This document shows positions 34,871 to 43,256 of a stretch of 64,000 nt of DNA, one piece after another. Source of the stretch: Acidulodesulfobacterium_A sp049965795 (GTDB taxonomy: Bacteria > SZUA-79 > Acidulodesulfobacterales > Acidulodesulfobacteraceae); the NCBI GenBank assembly GCA_049965795.1, contig JBMFVW010000003.1, positions 40,070 to 104,069 on the forward strand. The letters run 5' to 3'. Below the pieces are notes generated by a model that did not search any database, had not been told where the DNA came from, and saw only the letters and a program-made list of their open reading frames with translations. Both the position numbers and the translations under genes were made by a program. Every line of letters begins with the position of its first letter. Within the stretch, counting starts at the first letter, position 1.

Positions 34871-35470
34871 ATGCTGTCTTCAAGCGTTTTAGTTTTAAAT
34901 AAGTCTTTTTTGCCGGTTCACGTTACGTCTCTAAAAAGAGCACTGATACTTCTTTATCAAGATATCGCCAAGGCGGTAGACGAAAATTACAGAACGTTCA
35001 GTTTTGATTCTTGGCAGGACCTTGCGGTAAGCGAAAAAAGCGGTTCCGTCGGACTGATAGGAAGGGCTATCAGGATTCCAAGGGTTATAATATTGGTTAA
35101 TTACGATAAGCTTCCTAAAAGATACATAAAATTTTCAAGAGCCAACATTTTTTTAAGAGATAATAACAGATGCCAATATTGCGGCAAAGAATTTAAAAAA
35201 AATGAGCTGAATTTAGACCACGTTATACCCAGGATGTCGGGAGGCGTTTCGTCTTGGGAAAACGTTGTATGCAGCTGTATAAACTGCAATAGAATTAAAG
35301 GCGGAAGAACGCCGGAACAGGCCGGTATGAAACTTATCAAGAAACCGAGGAAACCTGAATGGTCGCCGTACTATCATATTTCCCTTACAAATATTATGTA
35401 TAAGGAATGGATGCCGTTTCTAAATATCGTCGACAATGCATACTGGCACGTCGAATTGGAAGAGTCTTAA
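34871..35470 (+). CDS. HNH endonuclease family protein
   Basis: A free-standing HNH protein of about 199 residues. The HNH block is clear: RDNNRCQYCGKEFKKNELNLDHVIPRMSGG, then WENVVCSCINCNRIKGGRTP, with two CxxC pairs for zinc and the catalytic His in LDHVIP. The N-terminal part, MLSSSVLVLNKSFLPVHVT, is shared with a common chromosomal subfamily whose role is not known. I use the ATG at 34871 instead of the TTG at 34859 because relatives start there. It is not next to any methylase, toxin or phage gene; the downstream neighbour is mlaE. Confidence 0.85.
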   Translation: MLSSSVLVLNKSFLPVHVTSLKRALILLYQDIAKAVDENYRTFSFDSWQDLAVSEKSGSVGLIGRAIRIPRVIILVNYDKLPKRYIKFSRANIFLRDNNRCQYCGKEFKKNELNLDHVIPRMSGGVSSWENVVCSCINCNRIKGGRTPEQAGMKLIKKPRKPEWSPYYHISLTNIMYKEWMPFLNIVDNAYWHVELEES

Positions 35471-35514
35471 ATTTTCAAAATATTTAAAATAAAAGAAAGC
35501 TTTTTCCTTAAACT

Positions 35515-36303
35515 ATGAATATAGCAATTAAACTGCTGAGCCCGTTTGAAAAAATAGGCAATTTCGTTATATACACCGTTAACGAACTCGGTTCTATAGC
35601 TATTTATATGTGGGATATGATACTTTCCATAGCCGCATATTTCGTAAACTTAGAAAATCTTATAGACCAGATGATATTTATCGGCATGGATTCATTCTAC
35701 GTCGTAGGATTGACCGGTCTTTTTACCGGAATGGTTTTGTCTTTGCAAGCCTATTATGCAGCTAAAATAGTAGGCGTTACGTATATGATAGGTCCTACCG
35801 TAGCCCTGTCTATGCTGAGAGAACTGGGGCCTGTTCTTACCGCTCTTATGATTACCGCAAGATGCGGTTCTTCGATGGCTTCCGAAATAGGAACTATGAA
35901 AGTGACGGAACAGATAGACGCTTTAGAGGTTATGGCGGTGGATCCTTATTATTTCCTTTCCGTTCCCCGTGTTATTGCCGCAATGATAATGCTTCCTGTA
36001 ATGGCGGTGCTATGTTCTTTAATAGGAATTATAGGCGGATATATTGTTTATGTTTATTTTTTAGGATTAAATCATGTAACTTATATAGATAAAATATACC
36101 AGTACATTAAACTTAGCGATATATATAACGGCTTGTTAAAAGCGGTATTTTTCGGCGCTATATTGTCTATTATAAGTACATATAAAGGTTTTCAGACTTC
36201 CGGAGGCGCTAAGGGCGTAGGAAAATTTACTACTCAGGCGGTAGTGTTAAGTTCCGTTTATATTCTATTTGCCGATTATATTTTGACGTCGATTTTGTTT
36301 TAG
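35515..36303 (+). CDS. mlaE: MlaE-type phospholipid transport permease
   Basis: Inner-membrane permease of the Mla/MCE lipid transport system that keeps the outer membrane asymmetric. The 262 residues have five to six hydrophobic segments and the family core VGLTGLFTGMVLSLQAYYAAKIVG and LRELGPVLTALMITARCGSSMASEIGTMKVTEQIDALEVMAVDP. It is followed by mlaF and mlaD; mlaB and mlaC are not seen. Confidence 0.94.
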   Translation: MNIAIKLLSPFEKIGNFVIYTVNELGSIAIYMWDMILSIAAYFVNLENLIDQMIFIGMDSFYVVGLTGLFTGMVLSLQAYYAAKIVGVTYMIGPTVALSMLRELGPVLTALMITARCGSSMASEIGTMKVTEQIDALEVMAVDPYYFLSVPRVIAAMIMLPVMAVLCSLIGIIGGYIVYVYFLGLNHVTYIDKIYQYIKLSDIYNGLLKAVFFGAILSIISTYKGFQTSGGAKGVGKFTTQAVVLSSVYILFADYILTSILF

Positions 36304-36347
36304 TCCAATTTTTGAATGGGATAAGAAAATCTGGAACATATGTTAAA

Positions 36348-36376
36348 TTGATTAATTTTACATACAGGTATATAAT
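36348..36376 (+). promoter_or_regulatory. candidate promoter for mlaF-mlaD
   Basis: TTGATT (36348-36353), 17 bases, TATAAT (36371-36376) in the 157-base gap between mlaE and mlaF. The boxes and spacing are good; in AT-rich DNA such matches also arise by chance. A second TATAAT lies at 36445-36450. Confidence 0.4.
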
Positions 36377-36460
36377 TATAAATATTCAAATATAGATATA
36401 ACGTTATTTCTTGGCCTTTAACAGTTTGCATTGCGCAAAGTATTTATAATTTATTTTTTT

Positions 36461-37204
36461 ATGATTATTTTAGACAAATTGTCGAAATCTTTTAACGGAA
36501 TAAAGGTTTTAGACGATTTAAATATAAAATTCGAGGATAAAAAAATAACTGTAGTAATAGGCAGGAGCGGCGGCGGGAAAAGCGTTATGCTGAAGCATAT
36601 TATAGGTCTTATGCAGCCGGATTCCGGCAGAGTTTTAATAAACGGCGTAGATATAAATCTTTTAAATAAAAAAGAACTTAACGAAGTAAGAAAAAAATTC
36701 GGAATGGTTTTTCAGGACGGCGCATTGCTGGATTCTTTAAATGTTTTTGAAAATGTTGCATTTCCTTTGAGGCGGCATCTGAAAATTTCCGAAAATGAAA
36801 TTAAGGAAAAAGTATTTTCCGTATTGGAAGACGTAGGCTTGGAAGGCCACGACAAGAAAATGCCATCCGAAATATCGGGCGGCATGAGAAAAAGAGTTGG
36901 GGTAGCGAGAGCGCTGATACTTAATCCGGAAATAATGCTTTTCGACGAACCTACCACTGGATTAGACCCTATTATGTCGGATGTTATCAATAACTTAATT
37001 ACATCTATGCACGATAAATTTAATTTTACCGGAATAATTATAAGCCATGATATAGCCGGCGCTTATAAGACAGGGGATATAATAGCAATGCTTTATGAAG
37101 GTAAAATAATAGAATACGGACAGGTTGAAGGCTTTAGAAATTCAGTTAATCCTGTAGTAAAACAATTTGTATCCGGAAGCATGGAAGGACCTATTTCTAT
37201 TTAA
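36461..37204 (+). CDS. mlaF: MlaF-type ABC transporter ATPase
   Basis: ATPase of the Mla lipid transporter. Walker A GRSGGGKSV, signature SGGMRKRVGVARAL, Walker B IMLFDEPTTGLDP and the MlaF-typical D-loop/ISHD are present. The ATG at 36461 gives 247 residues (MIILDKLSKSFNGIKVLDDL); an upstream in-frame TTG at 36431 adds a hydrophobic stretch not typical of the family. mlaE is upstream and mlaD starts 25 bases after its stop. Confidence 0.94.
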   Translation: MIILDKLSKSFNGIKVLDDLNIKFEDKKITVVIGRSGGGKSVMLKHIIGLMQPDSGRVLINGVDINLLNKKELNEVRKKFGMVFQDGALLDSLNVFENVAFPLRRHLKISENEIKEKVFSVLEDVGLEGHDKKMPSEISGGMRKRVGVARALILNPEIMLFDEPTTGLDPIMSDVINNLITSMHDKFNFTGIIISHDIAGAYKTGDIIAMLYEGKIIEYGQVEGFRNSVNPVVKQFVSGSMEGPISI

Positions 37205-37229
37205 TTTTATTTTTTTGAATTTTTGGCTT

Positions 37230-38804
37230 ATGAATATCAATAAAGAAACAAAAGTAGGTATTTTTGTAGTAATAGTACTTGCGATACTTGCATATTTTTC
37301 TTTTAAAGTTGGCAAGATACATATTTTTAAGCAGCCTACGTACGTAATTTCTGCTTATTTCAAATCTGCAAGCGGTATAGGCGCAGGAACTTCGGTTACT
37401 ATGGCCGGAATAAAAATAGGCTCGGTAGAAAAAATAAGTTTAGAAAAAGGATTGGCAAGAGTTTATATGACTATTAACTCAAAATATAAAGTCTATCCTC
37501 AATATATTGCGTCTATTAGGTCATTGAGTCTTCTCGGCGAATCTTATATTGCAATTTCTCCGGCGGCGGGAGAACAGCCGAATCAGTCAAAAGTTTTGAA
37601 TAAAGAGGTTATAAGAAGCGAAATGTCGCCTCAAAGCATGTCGGGCTTGATAACCAAGTTTTCTAAAACTGCAGGTGATCTTGAAAAAGTTTCAAAATCG
37701 CTAAAAAACTCTATAGGAACTAAGACCGGCGAAAAGAATATTAAAGCGATTCTGCACAATATCGCTACGCTTTCGGAAAATTTAAACAGGCTTGTATATG
37801 TAAATCAGCAAAACGTCAACGTTATTCTGTCTAATTTTGCCGCAATTTCAAGGCATATTAACGGACTAACCGTTCAAAACGACGCTGCTATTACAAGAAC
37901 CATCCATAATTTTAACGCAATATCTTATAATTTAAGAAAAGAACTTCCTTCCATAACTCATAATATAAAGGGTCTTTCTAAAAATCTAAATTATATAGTC
38001 GCTAAGAACAGAAGAAATATCAACGGAAGTCTTAAAAATATAAATGCAGATACAAAAAAATTAAAACTTACGCTTAACGAACTATACGGAATTTCTTCTA
38101 AAATAAACAAAGGACAGGGAACTATCGGAAAATTGGTCAACAGAAATTCGGTTTACGACAATTTAAACGGTTCGCTAAAAGGAATTAATAATATCGTAGG
38201 CGGGTACAGCAGATTCAGAGTAAAAGTTAACATGAGTTCCCAGTATCTTGCAAGAAGCGAAGGTTCGGTATCTCAAGTAAACGTTAAACTTGAGCCGTCA
38301 CCAGGACATTATTACGAGCTCGGCGTCGCTTCGGTTCCTATGGGTTACGGAAATACTTACGGAGAAACGCAGACTACTACTTATACTACCAATAATCCTC
38401 CTTCAGGGAACTATTATCCTTCAAGCGTTACTACTAATACAACTCAGTACAGCTATTCCAACAGCATCAAATTTAATGCGCTAATAGCCAAGAATTTTTA
38501 CAATTTTACTCTTCTTGCCGGATTGCTTTACTCTACCGGTGCCGTCGGCGTAAATTATTACGTGCCGGATACCGGTAAAAATTTAAAAATTTATGCCAGA
38601 GCATTCGGGTTTAATTCCGACAATAACGGCGTCAGCGAGGATATTAACGCCGGAGTGGCTTATACTTTTTACAGGCATATATTTTTAGACGCCGGATACG
38701 ATAATATAACAGACAATTCTCAAAGGTCTATTTATCTCGGAGGCGGAGTTAAATTTACCGATAAAGACCTTAAGTATCTCATAGTAGGCGGCAAAATGCC
38801 ATGA
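37230..38804 (+). CDS. mlaD: MlaD-like MCE protein with long C-terminal barrel-like extension
   Basis: The lipid-binding MCE subunit: one membrane segment (about 8-25, VGIFVVIVLAILAYFSF) followed by an MCE domain (about 38-120, SAYFKSASGIGAGTSVTMAGIKIGSV). Next comes a long helical region (about 130-310) with Asn/Leu-rich repeats that could form the periplasmic needle seen in larger MCE proteins. The last 200 residues (from about 325) are beta-strand-like, with VNMSSQYLARSEGSVSQVNVKLEPSPGHYYELGV and repeated short Tyr/Gly strands, ending in an amphipathic strand pattern like an outer-membrane barrel. Classical MlaD is about 180 residues, this is 524. The start at 37230 avoids overlap with mlaF. 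Confidence 0.82.
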   Translation: MNINKETKVGIFVVIVLAILAYFSFKVGKIHIFKQPTYVISAYFKSASGIGAGTSVTMAGIKIGSVEKISLEKGLARVYMTINSKYKVYPQYIASIRSLSLLGESYIAISPAAGEQPNQSKVLNKEVIRSEMSPQSMSGLITKFSKTAGDLEKVSKSLKNSIGTKTGEKNIKAILHNIATLSENLNRLVYVNQQNVNVILSNFAAISRHINGLTVQNDAAITRTIHNFNAISYNLRKELPSITHNIKGLSKNLNYIVAKNRRNINGSLKNINADTKKLKLTLNELYGISSKINKGQGTIGKLVNRNSVYDNLNGSLKGINNIVGGYSRFRVKVNMSSQYLARSEGSVSQVNVKLEPSPGHYYELGVASVPMGYGNTYGETQTTTYTTNNPPSGNYYPSSVTTNTTQYSYSNSIKFNALIAKNFYNFTLLAGLLYSTGAVGVNYYVPDTGKNLKIYARAFGFNSDNNGVSEDINAGVAYTFYRHIFLDAGYDNITDNSQRSIYLGGGVKFTDKDLKYLIVGGKMP

Positions 38805-38817
38805 TTTATATATACCC

Positions 38818-38848
38818 AAAATTGCCGATAGAAAGTTGTAAAATTTTA
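38818..38848. repeat. repeat family 2, single arm
   Basis: AAAATTGCCGATAGAAAGTT continuing GTAAAATTTT; related to 15106, 8201 and the complement of 61943-61965. Confidence 0.6.
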
Positions 38849-38881
38849 TAAAATAAAGCGATAATGAAGGAAAATTTAGAT

Positions 38882-38920
38882 GAAAAAGGTGTAAGATCTT
38901 ATTTTTTTGCACCTTTTCCT
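38882..38920. repeat. repeat family 1, collapsed copy that forms a hairpin
   Basis: AAAAAGGTGTAAGATCTTAT (left arm) runs straight into TTTTTGCACCTTTTCC, so AAAGGTG and CACCTTT can pair. It may work as a terminator for the mla genes. Confidence 0.6.
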
Positions 38921-38946
38921 ATGTCCCCGTCACAAAATGGAACATT

Positions 38947-40002
38947 ATGACTTCAAAGAAATATAAACTTACCAGTATGACAAGCGCTCACGGCTGAGGG
39001 TGCAAGATAGGTCCGGAGGACCTTTCTAAAATATTGGAAAAATTATCCGTTCCGCAGAATGAGAACGTTTTGGTGGGTTTCGGATATAAAGACGATGCCG
39101 GCGTGTATAAGATAAGCGATGATAAATGTCTTATACAAACGGTAGATTTTTTTACTCCGGTAGTAGATGACCCTTATACTTTCGGCCAAATTGCCGCAGC
39201 CAATGCTCTTTCAGACGTTTACGCAATGGGCGGCAAACCCGTAACGGCGTTAAATATTGCATGTTTTCCCATAAACGATGTCGACAAGGAGGTTTTTAAC
39301 CTAATACTGAGCGGCGGATTAGATAAAATAAATGAAGCCGGCGTTGCTCTTTTGGGCGGCCATTCCATAGACGACAAAGAAATAAAGTACGGGTTAAGCG
39401 TGACCGGTATATGCGGGATTGACAATATATATTCAAACCAGGGCGTAAAGTCCGGAGATATTTTATATCTTACTAAAAGCCTCGGAACCGGATTTGCGGT
39501 CAGCGCAATATGTACCGATTTTTTGCCGGAAGAAACCTTGGACGAAGCATCGAAATCAATGTCTAAGCTGAATAAGTATGCTTCCGAGATTGCCGTTTCT
39601 ACAGGCGTCGTGAATGCGGCTACGGACGTAACCGGATTCGGGCTTGTCGGTCATTTAAGCGAAATGATGACTGCAAGCGATGTATCCTGCGAAATATATC
39701 TGCAGGCGCTTCCTGTTATAAACGGAGTACCGGCATTGATTAAAAGAGGTATTAATCCTGCAGGCACGAAGCGCAACAGGAAGTATTTTGCGCCTTATAC
39801 TTCCGTTAAAAACGAAGTTGACGAAAATTTATTATGGACGGCATTCGGCGCTGAAACATCAGGCGGACTGATTCTGTCCGTTCCTGCAGATAAATCCGCC
39901 GCGTTAGAGTATTCTTTCGCAAAAAAAGGCGAACCGCTGCATAAAATAGGCAGAGTCTTAGGAAAAGGCGTCCGTAACGGGATTTATATAAACATAAAAT
40001 AA
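38947..40002 (+). CDS. selD: selenophosphate synthase, itself a selenoprotein (in-frame UGA)
   Basis: SelD makes selenophosphate from selenide and ATP for selenocysteine synthesis. Reading from ATG 38947: MTSKKYKLTSMTSAHG, then TGA at 38995-38997, then GCKIGPEDLSKILEKLS, which runs in frame into the rest of the protein. The UGA is at residue 17, the place where SelD proteins have the catalytic Cys or Sec (family pattern SxGxGCKI). The full product is 351 residues. The remaining motifs (QTVDFFTPVVDDPYTFGQIAAANALSDVYAMGG, LLGGHSIDD, TDVTGFGLVGHL, GAETSGGL) are standard. A hairpin follows the UGA. Automatic calls would start at 39034 and lose the active site. A plain stop mutation is unlikely given the context. 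Confidence 0.95.
38995..39027 (+). promoter_or_regulatory. bacterial SECIS element after the selD UGA
   Basis: Eleven bases after the UGA, AGGTCC-GGA-GGACCT can form a six-bp perfect stem with a three-base loop holding two G. Bacterial SECIS elements are short hairpins just after the UGA with G in the apical loop, bound by SelB. Confidence 0.75.
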
Positions 40003-40043
40003 ATACGTGGACAGAATTCAATATTATATAATGTTGTTTGCGG

Positions 40044-40064
40044 AAAATTAATCTGACACCTTTT
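40044..40064. repeat. repeat family 1 right arm
   Basis: AAAATTAATCTGACACCTTT plus one T lies between selD and the RACo-like gene. Confidence 0.7.
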
Positions 40065-40089
40065 CCTCTTGACACCTCAAAATTTTAAT

Positions 40090-41358
40090 ATGAAATATTC
40101 TTTAGGTATAGATTTAGGCACTACGACAGTTGCCGCCGTTTTGACGGACGAAACAAAAAAGGTTTATCCTTATAAGAGTATGACTAATCTGCAGTATTAT
40201 GAATTCGGATTAGATTCGGTAAAAAGAATACAGAACGGATTAGATAAAAAATCCGCAAGCAAACTTCAAGCAAAAGCAGTTGCGACCATTAATAATTTGA
40301 TAGATTCTTTTAAGTCCGAAATAGGTTTTGAATACGAGGATATAAAAGAAATAGTAATTGCAGGAAATACCGTTATGGAAATGGCGTTTTGCGGATACCC
40401 TTTAATTTCTTTATCAAAGCCCCCTTATAAACCTTCTTCGGAAATTTTTTTTCCGGATAATACCGATTATATTTCGGAATTAAAGATAAAAAATAAAGAA
40501 ATGTTCATCTTTCCGGTATTAGACGGGTTTGTAGGAGGCGATACCGTTGCTTCTATCTATTATTTAGATATGATAAACAGGGCTAAACCTGCTTTTATAG
40601 CTGATTTTGGCACTAACGTGGAAATAGCTTTAGGATGCAGGGATAAAATTTATACTACTTCTGCTCCGGCAGGTCCGGCATTTGAAGGCGGAAATATAAA
40701 ATTTGGCATGACCGCTTCTTCGGAAGGAGCAATTTCAGAACTTAATCTTGAAAACGGAATTTTTAAAATTAATACCGTATCGGGTTCTCATCCTTCCGGT
40801 ATATGCGGCAGCGGTATAATGAGCCTCGTATATGAATTATTAAAAGAAGGCATAATAGACGAAAACGGAAGAATACTGCCGCCAGAAGATATAGATTCGG
40901 AAAATTTTACGGTAGTAAGAAAAAATGAAGAAAAAAGCGGGAATGAAATTATTGTTTATTTTGACGGAAAAAACGGCATAAAATTTTTTCAGGAAGATTT
41001 AAGACAGTTCCAGTTTGCAAAGTCGGCGGTAAAATCGGCTTCGGAAATATTATTGGAAAAATTTAAAATTTTTAACTATACCGATTTTGACGTATTTATT
41101 TCGGGAACTTTCGGCAGCCGTATAAAAACGGATATAATAGATTTAATTGATATTTTTCCTTTTAAAGGAAAAAATATTAAGGCGATTGAATCTTCGGTAT
41201 TGGACGGATGTTTGAAATATATTCTTTCCGATCGAATAGAAAGAGAAGCAGACATAAAAAATATAATAAAAAAAACCAAGAATTTTCCTCTTTCCGGAAG
41301 CGGTATTTTTCAAAAATATTTTATTAAGAATTTAATATTTCAACATTCGCGCCTTTAA
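40090..41358 (+). CDS. RACo/RamA-type corrinoid-protein reactivation ATPase, without ferredoxin domain
   Basis: An ASKHA-fold ATPase of the DUF4445/RACo type, which uses ATP to return inactive Co(II) corrinoid proteins to Co(I). Visible are a first phosphate loop YSLGIDLGTTTVAAVL, IVIAGNTVMEMAFCG, DGFVGGDTVASI, FIADFGTNVEIALG, TSAPAGPAFEGGNIKFGM and HPSGICGSGIMSL. Usual RACo proteins are about 600 residues with an N-terminal 2Fe-2S domain; this one (422 residues from ATG 40090) lacks it. The TTG at 40069 lies in a repeat and is not preferred. A likely client is the MetH at 27536, which lacks its own reactivation domain, but other corrinoid methyltransferases are possible. The last 27 bases overlap rlmN tail to tail. 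Confidence 0.8.
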   Translation: MKYSLGIDLGTTTVAAVLTDETKKVYPYKSMTNLQYYEFGLDSVKRIQNGLDKKSASKLQAKAVATINNLIDSFKSEIGFEYEDIKEIVIAGNTVMEMAFCGYPLISLSKPPYKPSSEIFFPDNTDYISELKIKNKEMFIFPVLDGFVGGDTVASIYYLDMINRAKPAFIADFGTNVEIALGCRDKIYTTSAPAGPAFEGGNIKFGMTASSEGAISELNLENGIFKINTVSGSHPSGICGSGIMSLVYELLKEGIIDENGRILPPEDIDSENFTVVRKNEEKSGNEIIVYFDGKNGIKFFQEDLRQFQFAKSAVKSASEILLEKFKIFNYTDFDVFISGTFGSRIKTDIIDLIDIFPFKGKNIKAIESSVLDGCLKYILSDRIEREADIKNIIKKTKNFPLSGSGIFQKYFIKNLIFQHSRL

Positions 41359-42378
41359 CTGCCCGCATCCTCCGCTAATAGAACCGCCTTTGGAAAATCT
41401 TACCGTTACCGTAAAACCGGCATCGGACAATTTTGTTTTAAATTTATCGACAATAAAATCGTCGGGTCTTTCAAAATTTTTTAGATAAACCGAATTTTCG
41501 TCTTTATTTAGAGGAATTAAATTTATTTTTATTTTTGAAGGAGAGAATAATTTTATTATCCTTTTTGCATCTTCGATCCGGTCGTTCAAGTCTTTTATAA
41601 GAACGTATTCTAATGTTATTTTATTATGAAGCGAAGGTTTTTTTAAATTTACCAGTTCCGCAATTTTTTCTATAGGAAATTTTTTATTTATCGGCATCAG
41701 CATGCTTCTTGTTTCGTTATCCGCAGCGTTAAGCGATATCGCAAGCTTATACTTATATGCGTTTATATCGGACTTTTCCAAAATGTTAATTAAACCGCAA
41801 GTAGAAACGGTTATTTTTCTTGGAGCTATTCCGATAAATTTGTCGTTAGATAAAATTTCTAAGGCTTTTTCAACCTCCGTTATATTATCTAACGGTTCGC
41901 CCATACCCATAAAAACGATATTCGTAATTTTATCGCTATTATCGTTTTCAACGGTCAATAATTGCGAAATTATTTCGCCGGACGTCAAATTTCTTGAAAA
42001 ACCAATTCCGGCTGTTTCGCAATAAATGCATCCCATCCTACATCCCACCTGAGACGAAACGCATAAAGTTTTCCTGTTTTTATGCGCTATAGATACGGAT
42101 TCGGCGATATCTCCGTTTTCAAATTTTATCAAATATTTTTTAGAATATCCGCTTTCGTCGTTTTCATATTTAACGTCTATTATTTCGGGAAGTTTAACGT
42201 AAAAATCTTTATTTAGCTTTCCCCTTAAATCCTTAGAAATATCGGACATTACGGAAAAATCAAAAATTCTGCTTTGATAAATCCATCTCATAATCTGTTC
42301 CGCGCCGTATTTTTTGAATCCGTTTCCCGTACAGTATTCTTCCAATTCTTTTTTGGATAAATTCAGTATATTTTTCAT
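41332..42378 (-). CDS. rlmN: 23S rRNA (A2503-C2)/tRNA (A37-C2) methyltransferase RlmN
   Basis: Radical SAM enzyme that methylates C2 of A2503 in 23S rRNA and A37 in some tRNAs. The 348-residue protein has the SAM-cluster cysteines CRMGCIYC (113, 117, 120), the leading LCVSSQVG, the FMGMGEPLDN segment and a C-terminal catalytic cysteine in ISGGCGQLKA. Cfr is a close relative, but RlmN is the common chromosomal form. The 3' end overlaps the RACo-like gene by 27 bases on the other strand. Confidence 0.93.
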   Translation of the reverse strand: MKNILNLSKKELEEYCTGNGFKKYGAEQIMRWIYQSRIFDFSVMSDISKDLRGKLNKDFYVKLPEIIDVKYENDESGYSKKYLIKFENGDIAESVSIAHKNRKTLCVSSQVGCRMGCIYCETAGIGFSRNLTSGEIISQLLTVENDNSDKITNIVFMGMGEPLDNITEVEKALEILSNDKFIGIAPRKITVSTCGLINILEKSDINAYKYKLAISLNAADNETRSMLMPINKKFPIEKIAELVNLKKPSLHNKITLEYVLIKDLNDRIEDAKRIIKLFSPSKIKINLIPLNKDENSVYLKNFERPDDFIVDKFKTKLSDAGFTVTVRFSKGGSISGGCGQLKARMLKY

Positions 42379-42393
42379 TTTTTTTCCATTTTG

Positions 42394-42459
42394 CGATAGT
42401 GCCGTAATTGAATTTTGGCACTTCCATTTTTGTTATGGGACAGAATTAAATACTGTCCC
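42394..42459. repeat. two small palindromes upstream of rlmN
   Basis: An imperfect palindrome GTGCCGTAATT-G-AATTTTGGCAC (about 42399-42421) is followed by GGGACAG-AATTAAATA-CTGTCCC (42437-42459), a 7-bp stem. Related GGAACAGAATT sequence forms the inner hairpin at 14991-15021. Confidence 0.5.
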
Positions 42460-42587
42460 TATATTAAATTAATTGTTACTTGTCTTTATAGACAAAATAT
42501 GATAAATTTTAAATAATAAGATAAAATTAATAATATTCCGTTATTAATTTTATAATTATATATTATATCATTTTAAGAAAATAAAAC

Positions 42588-43256
42588 ATGAGTCAAAGCG
42601 CCGTTATAAACGCCGGAGAAAATATTTACGAAAAAAGCATTAAGATAGTAGAATCTTTACTTGAAGACAATCTTGATTTTCATAATAAATATTCATGTTT
42701 AGAGCGTCAGATAGTAAAAAGGGTTATACATGCTACGAGCGACGTAAACTATGCCGATACGGTGTTTTTTAAAAATAAGCCGGCGGAAAAAACAATAGAG
42801 CTTATCAGGGATAAAATTGCAAAAAATCAACTCTTGAAAATAGTTTGCGACTCCGAAATGACTAAAGCGGGAATAAGCAAAAACGTAAACAAAAAAGCTA
42901 TTCTCGACGTTCATTGTTTTATAAATCATAAAAGTCTGCCGGAACCTGCCGGACAGACAAAATCGGCAGTTGCAATAAAGTACGCAATCGGCGAAATTTT
43001 TCCGGATATTATAGTTATAGGTAATGCGCCTACAGCATTAGCCGCAGTTATAGATTATTGCGGAGAATTAACAAAAACTTCAAACTATTTCCCTTCTTTG
43101 ATTATAGGTATGCCGGTAGGATTTGTAGGCGCTTCGGAATCTAAAACTTTATTATATGAAAACGATATGTTTAATTCTATAGGAAACTTTGGAAATTTCG
43201 GCGGAAGTTCTCCTGCCGCCGCAGTTTTGAATGCTTTATTGTACGAGAGTTTATGA
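42588..43256 (+). CDS. cbiC: precorrin-8X / cobalt-precorrin-8 methylmutase
   Basis: Moves a methyl group from C11 to C12 to form (cobalt-)hydrogenobyrinate in cobalamin synthesis. The 222-residue protein has the catalytic histidine at 48 in VKRVIHATSDVNYAD, plus IVCDSEMTKAGISK, AVIDYCGELTKTSNYFPSLIIGMPVGFVGASESK and a Gly/Ser-rich GNFGGSSPAAAV end. Whether it is the aerobic (cobH) or anaerobic (cbiC) type cannot be told from sequence alone; an anaerobic lifestyle makes cbiC likely. It is followed with a 4-base overlap by a lytic transglycosylase. No cobalamin riboswitch is evident upstream. Confidence 0.9.
   Translation: MSQSAVINAGENIYEKSIKIVESLLEDNLDFHNKYSCLERQIVKRVIHATSDVNYADTVFFKNKPAEKTIELIRDKIAKNQLLKIVCDSEMTKAGISKNVNKKAILDVHCFINHKSLPEPAGQTKSAVAIKYAIGEIFPDIIVIGNAPTALAAVIDYCGELTKTSNYFPSLIIGMPVGFVGASESKTLLYENDMFNSIGNFGNFGGSSPAAAVLNALLYESL

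Noticed and set aside
34871..35470. HNH protein as part of a defence or restriction system
   Set aside because: No methylase, helicase, toxin or phage gene is adjacent; the family is a common chromosomal one.
36388..36405. GATATAACGTTAT near mlaF looked like a ModE half site
   Set aside because: Only one arm fits; there is no second arm at the right spacing.
42460..42587. Possible cobalamin riboswitch before cbiC
   Set aside because: No B12-box-like sequence is seen.
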